Positions 1 to 8,623 are shown, numbered from the stretch's first letter. The stretch: 64,000 bases of DNA from Acidovorax sp. RAC01 (GCF_001714725.1 NZ_CP016447.1:4211501-4275500); one strand, 5' to 3'. Notes: a model not told the origin generated them from the letters alone. Numbers and translations are program-made.

Positions 1-3000
1 GTAGTCCGACTTGGAACCCATGGCGGTCACGCGATCGAATACCCAGCTCTCAAAAGCCCGGGCAAACATTTCCGTGGGGCGGACCCAGTAGCCGTCCGTG
101 GATTTGCCCGACAGCTTTTGCGCCTGGCTCGCGTACTCGCTGCGCCCGCGGCCGGCGTACATTGTTCCCTCGGGGTCGCCGCGCATCTCGTTCAGGGCCT
201 GCTGCTTGTTCTGCACCATGTTCTGGTACATGGCCTTGAGGTCTGGTTGCTGCTCGTTGCGCGCCAGCGCTTCCGTGCGCTCTAGGTCGAGCTCATGGCT
301 GCGCACCATTTCCGCCTTGGTGATCTGCTTGCTGAACAGGGCGCGCATCACGCCGTCGAACGCAGCGGCCATCTCGGGCCGCAGGTTGTCCAGGCGCATC
401 TTTTCGACGTTCTTCCACTCGTTGCCAACCTTCTCCATGCGCTTGCGCGGCACGCCCATGTACTGGTCCTCGGAATACCAGCCCGAAGCGCCGCGCGCCT
501 GCGTGGTGTACGCATCCGGTTTATCCAACTCACCAAAGTAGTGATCCATGGCGTGCGCCCATTCGTGGGCCATCGAGCCGCCGCCGCGAATCTTGGTCAT
601 GTTGATGACCAACTTGCCGGGTTCGTAGTGGGCGGCGAAACGGCCGCCGCCACGGGCGCCGAAGGCCATGCCCAGCGTGCCGTTCAGGCTCATAGCCTTG
701 GGTGGCACGCCCATGATTTCGGCCAGGTCCATCAGGCCGTCATAGGCCATGTTCAGGATGCGCTGGCGCTCGTCCTGGGCGGACCAGTTGCCGAACTCGA
801 TGCCACGGAACCCCAGGTCGTTCACGAAGTCGTCGGCCTTCACGTCGCGGTCGATGCGCCGGGGCATGTTCTCGCGCTTGAGCTCGTCCAGGTTGGGGCG
901 CACAGGCTCGGGCTTGCCGTCCTTCTTGCCCTTCATGTCGCGCTCATAGACCGTGGCCGCCGCAGCTTCGGCATCGGCTTTGCTTGCTGCGAAGGCAACC
1001 GCCTTGTTGTCCTTGGTGACAACACGGTAGAACCCGTCCAGGATCTGCTCGCGGGTCAATGGCGTGCCCACTTCGGCGGAGCGCGCCATGTAGATTTCGA
1101 CGCCGCGCTCGGTCGTGCCGGGCCCGCCCTCTTCCCGGCCCACCACCAGGCGGGTTTTCCAGGGCGCTCCCTTTGCGGGGAAACCGTCCTGAACCATCTT
1201 CTTGGCCTTCATCAGGTCCGCACCACCCAGAACAAAAGGGTCGCTCCGCCCCTTGTAGACGGAGAACATCAGTTCACGCGCGGCGGTCTTGGCCTGCGGT
1301 TCGATGGTGTTCAGCCCGGCGCGCTGACGAATCGCCTGGTAAGCATTCCGCACCGCCTCGGGGCCTCTTGCCTCGGTGAGCACGTCGCGCACGATGCGCA
1401 TCATCTGCACATACTGGCGGCGCCCCTCGGGCGTGTTCTTCTTCGGCTTGGCAGCCAGCTGGTCATAGATGGTCTTCACCATCGCCGCGGTCACGGGCTC
1501 GGATGCCTCAGACATCGCTTCGTAGTCGGGCCTCCACACATTCGCCTTGGTGGCCAGCTCGGCGCCCTCGGATTCCGTCATGGCATCGAGGTCTTCCAGA
1601 TTCAGGCCGCGCTCTTTCCAGCGGTCCTTGCGCGCACCGCCGATCTTCTGGCCTGCGTCTTGGATGGGTTGCGGTGCGGTGGCGGTCGGGGGTAAACTTG
1701 TGCTCGCGCTGGCATCCGGGCGAGTTGTGTCATCCCGGTTGACAACGTCGGCAGTGTTCATCGTCGTGCCGTCGCCAGCGCCCTTTTCGTAAGCGGTCAA
1801 AAGCCAGACCTTACGATCACCCTTCCAGTCCAGGCTGACTGCGGCTTCACCACCCTCACTTACCAAACGCACGCGGTTTTTCCCAGATCGCTTTGGGTCT
1901 TTGGCCAGTGTGCTCAGGAATCCCTGGAGGTCATCCAGCACTTCTGGGTGAAACTTCTGCAGCTTGGCCAGGCCGAACCCGTCCTTGTTCCCGGTACCCT
2001 CCTCTCCCCACACCAGATCGATATCACCCACATCCGGGTGATTCAGCGCAGCAACCGCCTCGCCATCCTGCAGCTCGGTCAGCGCTTTGATGGCGCCTTG
2101 GGCGTCGCCACGGTATTGCGTAAGGATGGGACCGAACGGGCCCGTTTCAGCCTGTGCCGGCTGCGTCTCTTTTCCAGAATCGGCCGGGTCTACCTGCATC
2201 GTGGTGGACTGCGTGCTGGCCGGGGCGTTTGCTGGCGCATCGGACGCTTCGGCAGTTGAAGAAACTGCCGCGCGCTGGATGGGCCCCGCCTTCAATTCTT
2301 TAGCGTCCGGCTGCGTTTCATGCACTCGTACTCGCCCACGCACGCCGGGTTCATCCACCCAGACATCGCCATCCTTGCGCACCGCCCGTACTGTCACTGA
2401 CCAGCGGCCGTTTTCATCCGGCGGGGAGTACGCCACTACGCGGTCGTATCCACCATAACCCTTTACGATGTTGCCAGGCGTAAAGTAGTCGGCACGAGCG
2501 GCCTGGGCTTCCTTCGCCCTGGCCGCCACGCTCTTGGGTTTAGATTTCTCTCGGGGCAAGGCATCAGCTTTCGCGGCATTCTTTTCGGCCCTCTCCCGCT
2601 TCAATCGCTGCGGGACCGTTTCGGCCGAAGCCGCCGCCTCTCCCTGCGCGCCTGCCGCTGGCGCTGCTTGCGCTCCAGTGTTCTCAGCCTGGGCGTCATC
2701 GGTCAGTGCCCGAACTTCTGGTGTGCCAGCAGTGGCTGGCGTGCCTGCGTCGCTGGTGGCTGGCTCTGCGGCTGGCGCTGCTCCTGCTTGCGCTGGTTGC
2801 GGGCTTGCTTGCTGGGCTTGATCGGCTTGAGGGCCATTGGGGCTTCCTTGGGCGGTTGAGAAATCGTTGGCTACCCCAGCGGCTTCCACGGCGGGGGCGG
2901 CGGCGGCTCCGGGTGCCTCGGCGGCAGCGGGTGCTGGCTCTTGGGTAGCCTGGGCATTGCCGGCCTCCTGTTGCTTGCGGGTGCGGATCTGCGCCAGCGC

Positions 3001-4854
3001 ATCCTTGAGCCCGAACCCGGGGCCGGGGCGCGCAGTGGCGCCGGCCTGGCCCATCGTCGCGACAGGCGTGCCAGAAAAGTTGCCGGGCTGGCGGGGTGCT
3101 ACTTGGCTGGCTTGGCCGGCCGCATCTGCTCCAGCGCCTTCGCGCGGGCCTGCGGGCTCATTCGCTTGAGTGCCAGCATCGACTGCAGCACTGCCTTGCG
3201 GGCTGACGGATTGGCGGGAAGTGGCAATGGCATCTTGAATGTCCTCGTCGGTCGCGCCCAGTGAGCGCAGAAAATCGGCTTCGCTGACGTTGCTTGCAGC
3301 ATCGAAGTCGGGGATGTCGTCGTCGTTCTCGAAGTAGCGGGCCACCACAGGCTCGGAATCGACGCCGGCAAAGAACTGCTCATAGGCCGCCTGGTCGCGG
3401 GCGTCCGCTTCTTCCAGGCTGATGGGCGCGGGCTCGGGCTGCTCCACCACGGGCGGCTGCATGGCATCGGTCACGCCGGTGTCAATGGCGGTCAGCGCGG
3501 CGGCCGACAGTGCGCCGCCCTGCTCTGCGGCTGCGGATACCTGCTCGCGCACGGGGTCGATGGCCTTGGGCTCTACATCTGTCACATCGCCCACATAGCC
3601 GGGCGCTTGATAGGCCGGGGTGCGTGCGGTGCCGTCCGCGCCCACGGCAATCACACCCTGCTCGGGGGCGGGCAGTGCCAGGGTCGGGCCGGGTGCGGGT
3701 GGCTGGCCAGGTGCCACGTCCAGCGGCTGCCCCATCGCGTCCACGCCTTGCCGAACAGCCTCCAGCGTCTGGGTGGTTGCATCCTGATCCACGACGCCCG
3801 CTGCCTTGTTGAAGGCCTTGCTGCCCAAGGCCATGGCGCCACCGCTGCCAAGACCCATCAGGGATTCATCGATCACCTCGCCCGCATCCACATTGTCATA
3901 GGCGAGCTTCTGCCCCACCGCCTCGGATGCCCCTTCGCCCACCATTTCGGCGCCCACGACACCGGTGCCACGCAAGGCCTTCGCGCCCAGCGTGTTGCGC
4001 GCCGCATTGGTCGCCTCCAATCGGGCCAGAGTCGCGCTGGCATCTGCTGCGCTGATGGTCCCCGCCTTGACGGCATCGGCCAGCGTGCGGGCTTCCTTGG
4101 CAAGGGTTCGGCCACCCACACCAGCAAGGCCCATGGTCGCCACGTTCAGTACGGCATCGGTGCCAGCTGTGCCCACGCCCTTGCGTCGCGCCGCGCTTTC
4201 AAACTCGGGCAGCTTCTCGCCCACCATGGCGGAAACTTGGTCCTGCTTCTGGATGTCGATGCCGCGGGCCTGTGCCTCTTTCTGCACCTGCTCCTGCATC
4301 GCAGCGCCTTTTTCCAGGCCGTACCTGCCCGCGAAGCCACCGGCCACACCACCCACTACCCCGCCGACCAGCGTGCCCACGCCAGGCGCTACCGCAGTGC
4401 CGGCCATGGCGCCCAACTTGGCGCCAGCCAGGCCGCCTGCCATGCCAGGGATGGAGTTGGGCAGCTGCTCGGCAATCATCTTGCCGGCCTCGCCCGGGTT
4501 GGAAAGCAGTTGGCCTGCCCGCTTGAGCCCGGCCGCACCCCAGGTCTTGACGTTCTCCACCACGCCCTGCGCCTTGTTCGCCGCATCGACGTAGGGCGCC
4601 ATCTCCTGCGCCATCTGCCGCTGCGTCTCGGACTGGGGAAGCGCGGTGCGCGCCTGGTCCGAAGCGATCTGGGCAATCTTGTTTGGATCGTCGGTCAGCG
4701 CCGTGCGGGCCGAATCTAGGGCGCGGCTTGCGCCTTGCTTGACGCGGGCGCCGATTCCGGGATCAGCTGCGCCCAAAAAGGCGTCGATCTCGCTTTTTTT
4801 GACGGGCTGGCTGCCCGCAGGCTTGCCGCTGAGAAAGTCGTCTATTTGGCTCAT
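1..4854 (-). CDS. Giant phage polyvalent protein, C-terminus beyond the window
   Basis: One minus-strand frame stays open from an ATG at 4854 to base 1 (1618 residues visible, no stop). An N-terminal Gly/Ala-rich hydrophobic zone (residues ~110-150) could interact with membrane. Around residues 940-1030 the segment beginning GDIDLVWG and ending WLLTAYE resembles the phage BECR-fold (Barnase/EndoU/ColicinE5/RelE) nuclease domains of polyvalent proteins. Residues ~1340-1450 carry FRGIEFGNW, LNGTLGMAFGARG and HEWAHAMDHYF (HEWAH at ~1430-1434), an LPD-type domain with a zincin HExxH motif. The middle is a low-complexity Ala/Pro/Gln linker. By family knowledge such proteins may be packaged and injected with the genome to counter host defence; that role is inferred here. 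A C-rich element at 4888-4903 lies just upstream. Confidence 0.85.
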   Translation of the reverse strand, partial: MSQIDDFLSGKPAGSQPVKKSEIDAFLGAADPGIGARVKQGASRALDSARTALTDDPNKIAQIASDQARTALPQSETQRQMAQEMAPYVDAANKAQGVVENVKTWGAAGLKRAGQLLSNPGEAGKMIAEQLPNSIPGMAGGLAGAKLGAMAGTAVAPGVGTLVGGVVGGVAGGFAGRYGLEKGAAMQEQVQKEAQARGIDIQKQDQVSAMVGEKLPEFESAARRKGVGTAGTDAVLNVATMGLAGVGGRTLAKEARTLADAVKAGTISAADASATLARLEATNAARNTLGAKALRGTGVVGAEMVGEGASEAVGQKLAYDNVDAGEVIDESLMGLGSGGAMALGSKAFNKAAGVVDQDATTQTLEAVRQGVDAMGQPLDVAPGQPPAPGPTLALPAPEQGVIAVGADGTARTPAYQAPGYVGDVTDVEPKAIDPVREQVSAAAEQGGALSAAALTAIDTGVTDAMQPPVVEQPEPAPISLEEADARDQAAYEQFFAGVDSEPVVARYFENDDDIPDFDAASNVSEADFLRSLGATDEDIQDAIATSRQSVSPQGSAAVDAGTQANEPAGPREGAGADAAGQASQVAPRQPGNFSGTPVATMGQAGATARPGPGFGLKDALAQIRTRKQQEAGNAQATQEPAPAAAEAPGAAAAPAVEAAGVANDFSTAQGSPNGPQADQAQQASPQPAQAGAAPAAEPATSDAGTPATAGTPEVRALTDDAQAENTGAQAAPAAGAQGEAAASAETVPQRLKRERAEKNAAKADALPREKSKPKSVAARAKEAQAARADYFTPGNIVKGYGGYDRVVAYSPPDENGRWSVTVRAVRKDGDVWVDEPGVRGRVRVHETQPDAKELKAGPIQRAAVSSTAEASDAPANAPASTQSTTMQVDPADSGKETQPAQAETGPFGPILTQYRGDAQGAIKALTELQDGEAVAALNHPDVGDIDLVWGEEGTGNKDGFGLAKLQKFHPEVLDDLQGFLSTLAKDPKRSGKNRVRLVSEGGEAAVSLDWKGDRKVWLLTAYEKGAGDGTTMNTADVVNRDDTTRPDASASTSLPPTATAPQPIQDAGQKIGGARKDRWKERGLNLEDLDAMTESEGAELATKANVWRPDYEAMSEASEPVTAAMVKTIYDQLAAKPKKNTPEGRRQYVQMMRIVRDVLTEARGPEAVRNAYQAIRQRAGLNTIEPQAKTAARELMFSVYKGRSDPFVLGGADLMKAKKMVQDGFPAKGAPWKTRLVVGREEGGPGTTERGVEIYMARSAEVGTPLTREQILDGFYRVVTKDNKAVAFAASKADAEAAAATVYERDMKGKKDGKPEPVRPNLDELKRENMPRRIDRDVKADDFVNDLGFRGIEFGNWSAQDERQRILNMAYDGLMDLAEIMGVPPKAMSLNGTLGMAFGARGGGRFAAHYEPGKLVINMTKIRGGGSMAHEWAHAMDHYFGELDKPDAYTTQARGASGWYSEDQYMGVPRKRMEKVGNEWKNVEKMRLDNLRPEMAAAFDGVMRALFSKQITKAEMVRSHELDLERTEALARNEQQPDLKAMYQNMVQNKQQALNEMRGDPEGTMYAGRGRSEYASQAQKLSGKSTDGYWVRPTEMFARAFESWVFDRVTAMGSKSDY

Positions 4855-4887
4855 CCCCCCAGTCTTCCGACCCAAGGGGTTGGCGGC

Positions 4888-4903
4888 AAACCAGACGGGG
4901 GGG
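4888..4903 (-). promoter_or_regulatory. C-rich late element, copy A
   Basis: On the minus strand this reads CCCCCCCGTCTGGTTT, 34 bases before the ATG of the polyvalent protein. It is one of five near-identical elements placed before minus-strand late genes (others at 11891, 20944, 25205 and 30486). The position suggests a phage-specific promoter or activator site; the function is inferred only from position and repetition. Confidence 0.5.
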
Positions 4904-4927
4904 TGAGCGTGCTAGGATGCAGCGGCA

Positions 4928-5221
4928 ATGCCAATCTTTCTAGTCACCCCGCTCGCCAACAACCATGAGGCTGTCGATGATGCAGTGCAGGCTGGCTTTG
5001 ACAGCAAGGATCGCCATCAGTTGCCGAATCTCGCTGGGTGGCTCGTTCGACACGATGGAACCACGGTAGAGGTCAGCAGCCACCTCGAAATCACCGGGCA
5101 ACCAAAAGGCGAACGATCGCCCGTGGGCGCGACTTTGGTCACGCTGGTGGGGAGCTACTTCGGGCGCGGCCCATCCGATTTATGGGAATGGCTGAAGACG
5201 CGATTTGAGAGTGAATCGTGA
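4928..5221 (+). CDS. Small phage protein of unknown function
   Basis: This 97-residue protein begins MPIFLVTPLANN. I do not recognise a family. It has no signal peptide or membrane segment and looks like a small soluble alpha/beta protein with a short N-terminal strand. It is divergent from the giant polyvalent gene and its stop overlaps the ATG of the following membrane-protein gene (TGATG), so the two are probably translated together. Plus-strand genes here stand out against the surrounding minus-strand late genes and may be a separately expressed cargo unit. Confidence 0.6.
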   Translation: MPIFLVTPLANNHEAVDDAVQAGFDSKDRHQLPNLAGWLVRHDGTTVEVSSHLEITGQPKGERSPVGATLVTLVGSYFGRGPSDLWEWLKTRFESES

Positions 5222-5622
5222 TGGCGACGCGCCCTCGCAAAGTCCAGGATGAAGAAGCCAGCATCCCGGCAAACATGCAGCCGCAGATGCCCAGCCACCT
5301 GGGCCACGGCGGGCTTGACGCTGGTTTTGTGTGGCAACAGCTTGCAGACATTCAAAAGTCGCTCGGCGCAATCGATGCCAAGCTGGAACAACAGAAAGAA
5401 TCGTCTGTCAAGCTGGATGCCGACCTGGGCAAAGTCAAAGCTGACGTGGCAGAGTTCAAGCAGATCCGGCACACCGCGAAAGTTCTTGGGACCATTGCTG
5501 GCGTGGTGTTGGCCGGGGCGCTCGCCGTGACCTGGTTCGTGGTCAGAGAGGCCTGGACCGTCCTCAAGCCTTTGGCTGTTCAGCAGGTACAAAGCCCGCC
5601 CGCTCCGCCTGCTGCAAAGTAG
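5221..5622 (+). CDS. Coiled-coil protein with one C-terminal membrane segment
   Basis: This ~133-residue protein has a hydrophilic N-terminus, a likely coiled coil at ~40-85 (ADIQKSLGAIDAKLEQQKE and following heptads) and one hydrophobic segment at ~92-112, with a short proline-rich tail. The ATG at 5221 overlaps the preceding stop; a GTG at 5218 is an alternative start. The layout resembles XhlA-type haemolysin/holin accessory proteins or membrane-anchored superinfection-exclusion proteins, but no decisive motif is present. An intrinsic terminator follows at 5672. Confidence 0.65.
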   Translation: MATRPRKVQDEEASIPANMQPQMPSHLGHGGLDAGFVWQQLADIQKSLGAIDAKLEQQKESSVKLDADLGKVKADVAEFKQIRHTAKVLGTIAGVVLAGALAVTWFVVREAWTVLKPLAVQQVQSPPAPPAAK

Positions 5623-5671
5623 GGAGTCAGAGGCATGAAGTCCAAAGAGCCTCCCCAGAAGAAGACCCCAT

Positions 5672-5693
5672 AGCCCGCACTAGCGGGCTTTTT
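5672..5693 (+). terminator. Intrinsic terminator after the 4.9-5.6 kb pair
   Basis: A 7-bp stem AGCCCGC / GCGGGCT with a four-base loop is followed by a T-run, closing the plus-strand two-gene unit. Confidence 0.8.
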
Positions 5694-5723
5694 GCTTCCT
5701 GGGCGGGCTAAGTCAGGGGTGAC

Positions 5724-6212
5724 TTACGGCTTGAGGCGCCGATGCCAAGGCCCGGGCAGCTCTGGCACTTTGCCTGCCGCCTGATCAGCGTCTGCGCGCG
5801 CAGACTCGATTTCTTCTTCCAATTCCGACAACTCCCCAATCGTCTCCACAAGTCCAGCTGCAAGTTCGTCCAAATGGTGGGCGCAATTCTTCCCGTACAT
5901 GGTCTCGCGCCAAGAATTGACGGTCCAAAGCTCGTCGTGGAGAAGCTGGAGCCTGTCCGATTCAGCAGACAGCGCCCGACGCTCGGCATGTATTGCAAGC
6001 TGGGCATAGATGTCCAAAGGTGGCGGATCGTCGCCGTGATCGACGGTCGCGTAGTTGGATGTCGGCTTGTTCTTCCCTTTGTCAAAGCTGGCCTGCAGCC
6101 GGGCCACGATCTCGGCTCCAAGGGTTCGTGTGTTGGTCTTGGCGGCCTCTTCCAGCTGCCGCTTCAGCTCCGGCGGCAGCCGCAGCTTGAATTGCGGGTC
6201 ATCTTGTTTCAT
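5724..6212 (-). CDS. Arc-family ribbon-helix-helix regulator with long C-terminal region
   Basis: The N-terminus from MKQDDPQFKLRLPPELKRQL matches the Arc/Mnt ribbon-helix-helix fold, in which a beta strand enters the DNA major groove. After residue ~50 there is an unusually long helical, acidic extension of about 110 residues, possibly for oligomerisation. The frame has earlier ATGs at 6221 and 6224; I chose 6212 because Arc proteins usually begin just before the DPQF strand. It is divergent from another Arc-like gene at 6305, and the gap between them holds three GGACC-type palindromes. This is the arrangement of the P22 immI (mnt/arc) region, where Arc-family proteins repress an antirepressor; that role is inferred. 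Confidence 0.75.
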   Translation of the reverse strand: MKQDDPQFKLRLPPELKRQLEEAAKTNTRTLGAEIVARLQASFDKGKNKPTSNYATVDHGDDPPPLDIYAQLAIHAERRALSAESDRLQLLHDELWTVNSWRETMYGKNCAHHLDELAAGLVETIGELSELEEEIESARADADQAAGKVPELPGPWHRRLKP

Positions 6213-6224
6213 CCCCTCCATCAT

Positions 6225-6291
6225 GGACCAAAAAGGTCTTGACATCCATGGACCTTTTAGGTTTCAATTCGGATGCGGACCTAGCAGGTCC
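6225..6291 (+). promoter_or_regulatory. Divergent control region with three GGACC/GGTCC operators
   Basis: Three related inverted repeats lie about 25-27 bases apart: GGACC-AAAAA-GGTC (6225-6239), GGACC-TTTTA-GGT (6250-6262) and the perfect GGACCT-AGC-AGGTCC (6277-6291). A perfect -35 TTGACA is at 6239-6244, with a weaker -10 (TTCAAT or TTTCAA) at ~6262-6268, so the second palindrome falls in the spacer. Arc/Mnt-type binding here would repress the plus-strand operon. The sites are visible; the binding proteins are inferred from the flanking genes. Confidence 0.65.
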
Positions 6292-6304
6292 GAAAAGGAG
6301 TGAT

Positions 6305-6481
6305 ATGCAACCAACCAGCGCATCCGACGCGCAAGTAAAGATCCGCCTCAATCGCGAGGTTCGTGACGAACTGAAAGTCGCAGCCGCGATCAACCGCCGA
6401 ACCCTCATGCGGGAAATTGAATTTCGCGTCATGCAGAGCCTTGCCAAAGAGCGCGCCCAACCCCAAGGAGCCCAGCAATGA
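6305..6481 (+). CDS. Arc/Mnt-type ribbon-helix-helix repressor
   Basis: This is a 58-residue protein starting MQPTSASDAQVKIRLN. The strand AQVKIRLN followed by two helices (REVRDELKVAAAINRRTLMR, then REIEFRVMQSL) is typical of Arc/MetJ DNA-binding dimers. The frame is open from 6239, but the ATG at 6305 has a good ribosome site (AAAGGAG at ~6294-6300) and lies downstream of all three operators, so I take it as the start. It overlaps the next gene by four bases (ATGA), placing it first in an operon with two further genes, including an antirepressor-like one. Confidence 0.8.
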   Translation: MQPTSASDAQVKIRLNREVRDELKVAAAINRRTLMREIEFRVMQSLAKERAQPQGAQQ

Positions 6482-6759
6482 GCAACGTCATCCCCTTGCA
6501 CCCAACGCGACGTGTATCCATCACCGCACATCGCGTCACCTTTGACCTTGTGCCCCGCGACATGATGGAGCGTCTGTTTAACGCTGCAATTGCGATGGGC
6601 TTCGCCAGTGGTGACGACATGAGTACCTATGTCACCGGCAATGAAGACGCGGATGCATGCCTTGCGGAGCTTTTGGGCGCAATCTCAGCAGCCAGCCAGT
6701 ACACCGTGCCCGTTCAGATTGAAGTTGATGAGCCAATTCAGCCAGGAGTAACGCCATGA
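6478..6759 (+). CDS. Small phage protein in the antirepressor operon
   Basis: This 93-residue protein begins MSNVIPLHPTRRVSI. I do not recognise its family. It is acidic towards the C-terminus, with no membrane segment. ATGA overlaps on both sides (with the Arc-like gene and the antirepressor-like gene) show tight translational coupling, so its job is probably linked to that regulatory module. Confidence 0.65.
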   Translation: MSNVIPLHPTRRVSITAHRVTFDLVPRDMMERLFNAAIAMGFASGDDMSTYVTGNEDADACLAELLGAISAASQYTVPVQIEVDEPIQPGVTP

Positions 6760-7478
6760 GCGGGATCGTTTCAAGCGGCCCCGCCGCAACGATGAGCAGC
6801 AAAGATTTGCTCGACCTGATCAATGAAGAGCGCAAAGCCTTCGGTGAGGCCGAAGTTCGTCACAACCAGTTTGTAGATCGATGCAAAGACGAACTGGATG
6901 GGGAGCACTACAAAACTTTTGTAGTGACCAATCCAAACGCAACGACCAGCGAAGTTCTGGAGCTCACGCAAGATCAATGCATTTTGGTCGCCATGCGCGA
7001 GAGCAAAGGCGTCCGTCGCTCTGTTCAAGCAAAACTCAAGGCCAAAGCCGCACCAGTCGCGCTGTCTCGCATGGAAATCTTGAAGATTGCCATGGAGTCC
7101 GAGCAGGCCCGCATCGAAGCGGAAGCCCAGCGTGACGAGGCCGTGCGCACCAAGGCGCTCATCGGCAGCAAGCGGGAGGCAACCGCGATGGCGAAGGCAT
7201 CTGCAGCAGTACGCGAGGTGAAGCGCCTGACAGAAGAACTGGGGCGCAACGCCAAGCACGCAACCATCACTGCGGTAGAAAACGCGCTGGGCCGCCGTCT
7301 TGGGAAACAGGACTGGGTTCCGCTGCGGCGGTACTGCAAGTCCAACGGGCTGCAGGCAGAAAAAGTGCACGACCCGCGATGGGGCGAGGCCACTGCATGG
7401 CCGGCAGAGGCGTGGAACGCCGTGTACGGGATTGATCTGCACGCGATCTTCCCTGACCCGCAAGCGGGGGTTCATTGA
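6756..7478 (+). CDS. Antirepressor-like phage regulatory protein
   Basis: This is a 240-residue protein. The N-terminal ~100 residues (SSKDLLDLINEERKAFGEA, then LTQDQCILVAMRESKGVRR) resemble the N-terminal region of phage Rha/KilA-type antirepressors, which often end with an 'ecilvamres'-like helix. A long helix (~105-160) and a basic C-terminal region with ENALGRRLGKQDWVPLRRYC follow. By analogy with P22 Ant, such proteins inactivate the CI-type repressor when their own Arc/Mnt repressor is lost. It is translated from an ATG overlapping the preceding stop. Assignment is by motif resemblance only. Confidence 0.6.
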   Translation: MSGIVSSGPAATMSSKDLLDLINEERKAFGEAEVRHNQFVDRCKDELDGEHYKTFVVTNPNATTSEVLELTQDQCILVAMRESKGVRRSVQAKLKAKAAPVALSRMEILKIAMESEQARIEAEAQRDEAVRTKALIGSKREATAMAKASAAVREVKRLTEELGRNAKHATITAVENALGRRLGKQDWVPLRRYCKSNGLQAEKVHDPRWGEATAWPAEAWNAVYGIDLHAIFPDPQAGVH

Positions 7479-7491
7479 ATCCCGCAAAGGC

Positions 7492-7527
7492 GAAAGCCCT
7501 GGCAGGTACGAACTGCACAGGGCTTTC
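7492..7527 (+). promoter_or_regulatory. Stable hairpin upstream of the Rha-like gene
   Basis: A 9-bp perfect inverted repeat GAAAGCCCT / AGGGCTTTC flanks an inner GCAG / CTGC pair. It lies 33 bases before the ATG at 7560. No T-run follows, so it is not a standard terminator. It could affect mRNA stability or bind a protein or RNA partner. Confidence 0.45.
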
Positions 7528-7559
7528 AGGCGAAACCACTCAACCAGAGAAATTTCAAC

Positions 7560-8111
7560 ATGAATAGTACCGCACAGAATTCGAATCGCGCAATCGTCCC
7601 GCTGGTCGCCAGCCGCGCGGTGGCTCCGGAACTGGCCGTCACCGATGGCCATGTGACCACCACCAGCAAGCAGGTGGCGGACCACTTCGGGAAGCGCCAC
7701 GCAGACGTGATGCGCGCCATCAGGACGATGGAAATTCCCATGGAAGAACGTGAACGCATGTATGCGTTGACGTTCGCCGAAGTGGCCGGCCCCAACGGAG
7801 CAACCCGCAACGAGCCCATCTATCGCATCACCCGCGACGGCTTCACGCTGCTGGCCATGGGCTTTACCGGCAAGGAGGCGATGCAGTGGAAGCTGGCCTA
7901 CCTGACCGCCTTCAACAAGATGGAGCAGCAGCTGCTGGCCGCAGAGCGCAAACCCGTCATCCCGCCAGAAAAGATCCTGGTTGACCGCCAGAAGCTGGCC
8001 AGCATCTTCAAGGACCTGGGCGTGCTGCGCGCCCGCATCGACGGCCTGGGCATCCTGGAATCCGACCTCCCGCCATCCTGGTGGGCGCAGCATCGGATCA
8101 GCGCTGGGTGA
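7560..8111 (+). CDS. rha: Rha-family phage regulatory protein
   Basis: This 183-residue protein has the pRha signature: TTTSKQVADHFGKRHADVMR, a winged-helix-like start in which SKQVA...GKRHxxVxR is characteristic, then NEPIYRITRDGFTLLAMGF and GKEAMQWKLAYLTAFNKMEQ. The family is named for phi80/P22-type Rha, whose expression interferes with growth in some hosts and is generally treated as an antirepressor-like regulator. It lies downstream of the Arc-controlled antirepressor gene with a hairpin between them. The C-terminal ~50 residues are less conserved and possibly a dimerisation region. Confidence 0.85.
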   Translation: MNSTAQNSNRAIVPLVASRAVAPELAVTDGHVTTTSKQVADHFGKRHADVMRAIRTMEIPMEERERMYALTFAEVAGPNGATRNEPIYRITRDGFTLLAMGFTGKEAMQWKLAYLTAFNKMEQQLLAAERKPVIPPEKILVDRQKLASIFKDLGVLRARIDGLGILESDLPPSWWAQHRISAG

Positions 8112-8132
8112 CGCTGAATACACTGCTGCCCC

Positions 8133-8577
8133 ATGCCCATGCTCGTCCCCGCCCTGCTCTGCCTTGTCGTCGCCATCACTGACGGCGACACCATCAAAGC
8201 CCGCTGCGGCGAGCCCGGCGCCTACGACCAGATCACGGTGCGGATCAGCGCCATCGACGCGCCGGAGTCCCGCCAAGCGTTCGGCCAGCGGTCAAAGCAG
8301 CATCTGTCCGACCTTTGCTTTCAGGAGCGGGCGACCATCACGCCCCGGACGACGGACAAGTACGGGCGCACCGTGGGCGACGTGGAGTGCCAAGGCCAGG
8401 ACGTGGCCACCGCGCAGGTGCGCGCGGGCATGGCCTGGTTCTATGTGAAGTACGGCAAGGGGTACGAGCAGCTGCAGGACATCGAGCGGGCAGCGCGGGA
8501 GGCCGGCCGGGGGGGTGTGGGCACAGCCGGCCGTGCCGCCCTGGGAGTGGCGCCGCGCGCAAAACATACGGCCCTGA
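8133..8577 (+). CDS. Thermonuclease-like (SNase) protein with a frameshift near its C-terminus
   Basis: The protein starts MPMLVPALLCLVVAITDGDTIKARC: a hydrophobic signal-like start runs into the SNase fold. DGDTIKA, RISAIDAPESRQAF, TTDKYGRTVG and GMAWFYVKYG are SNase core motifs, so calcium-dependent cleavage of nucleic acid is expected. At 8509-8515 there is a run of seven Gs. With six Gs the frame would continue to WAQPAVPPWEWRR, the usual SNase C-terminus, and stop at 8575-8577. With seven Gs the frame instead reads into the next gene, giving a 349-residue fusion to 9182. I treat the fusion as an artefact or a recent frameshift. The core catalytic region is upstream of the shift. Confidence 0.7.
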
Positions 8578-8623
8578 TCCAGCCGGTTCTCTGCCCTGCT
8601 ACAGTGCCGCGCAGGAGAATCCC

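Noticed and set aside
295..1695. Large plus-strand frame over the polyvalent gene
   Set aside because: Histidine/alanine-rich mirror-frame typical of high-GC DNA; the minus frame has recognisable domains.
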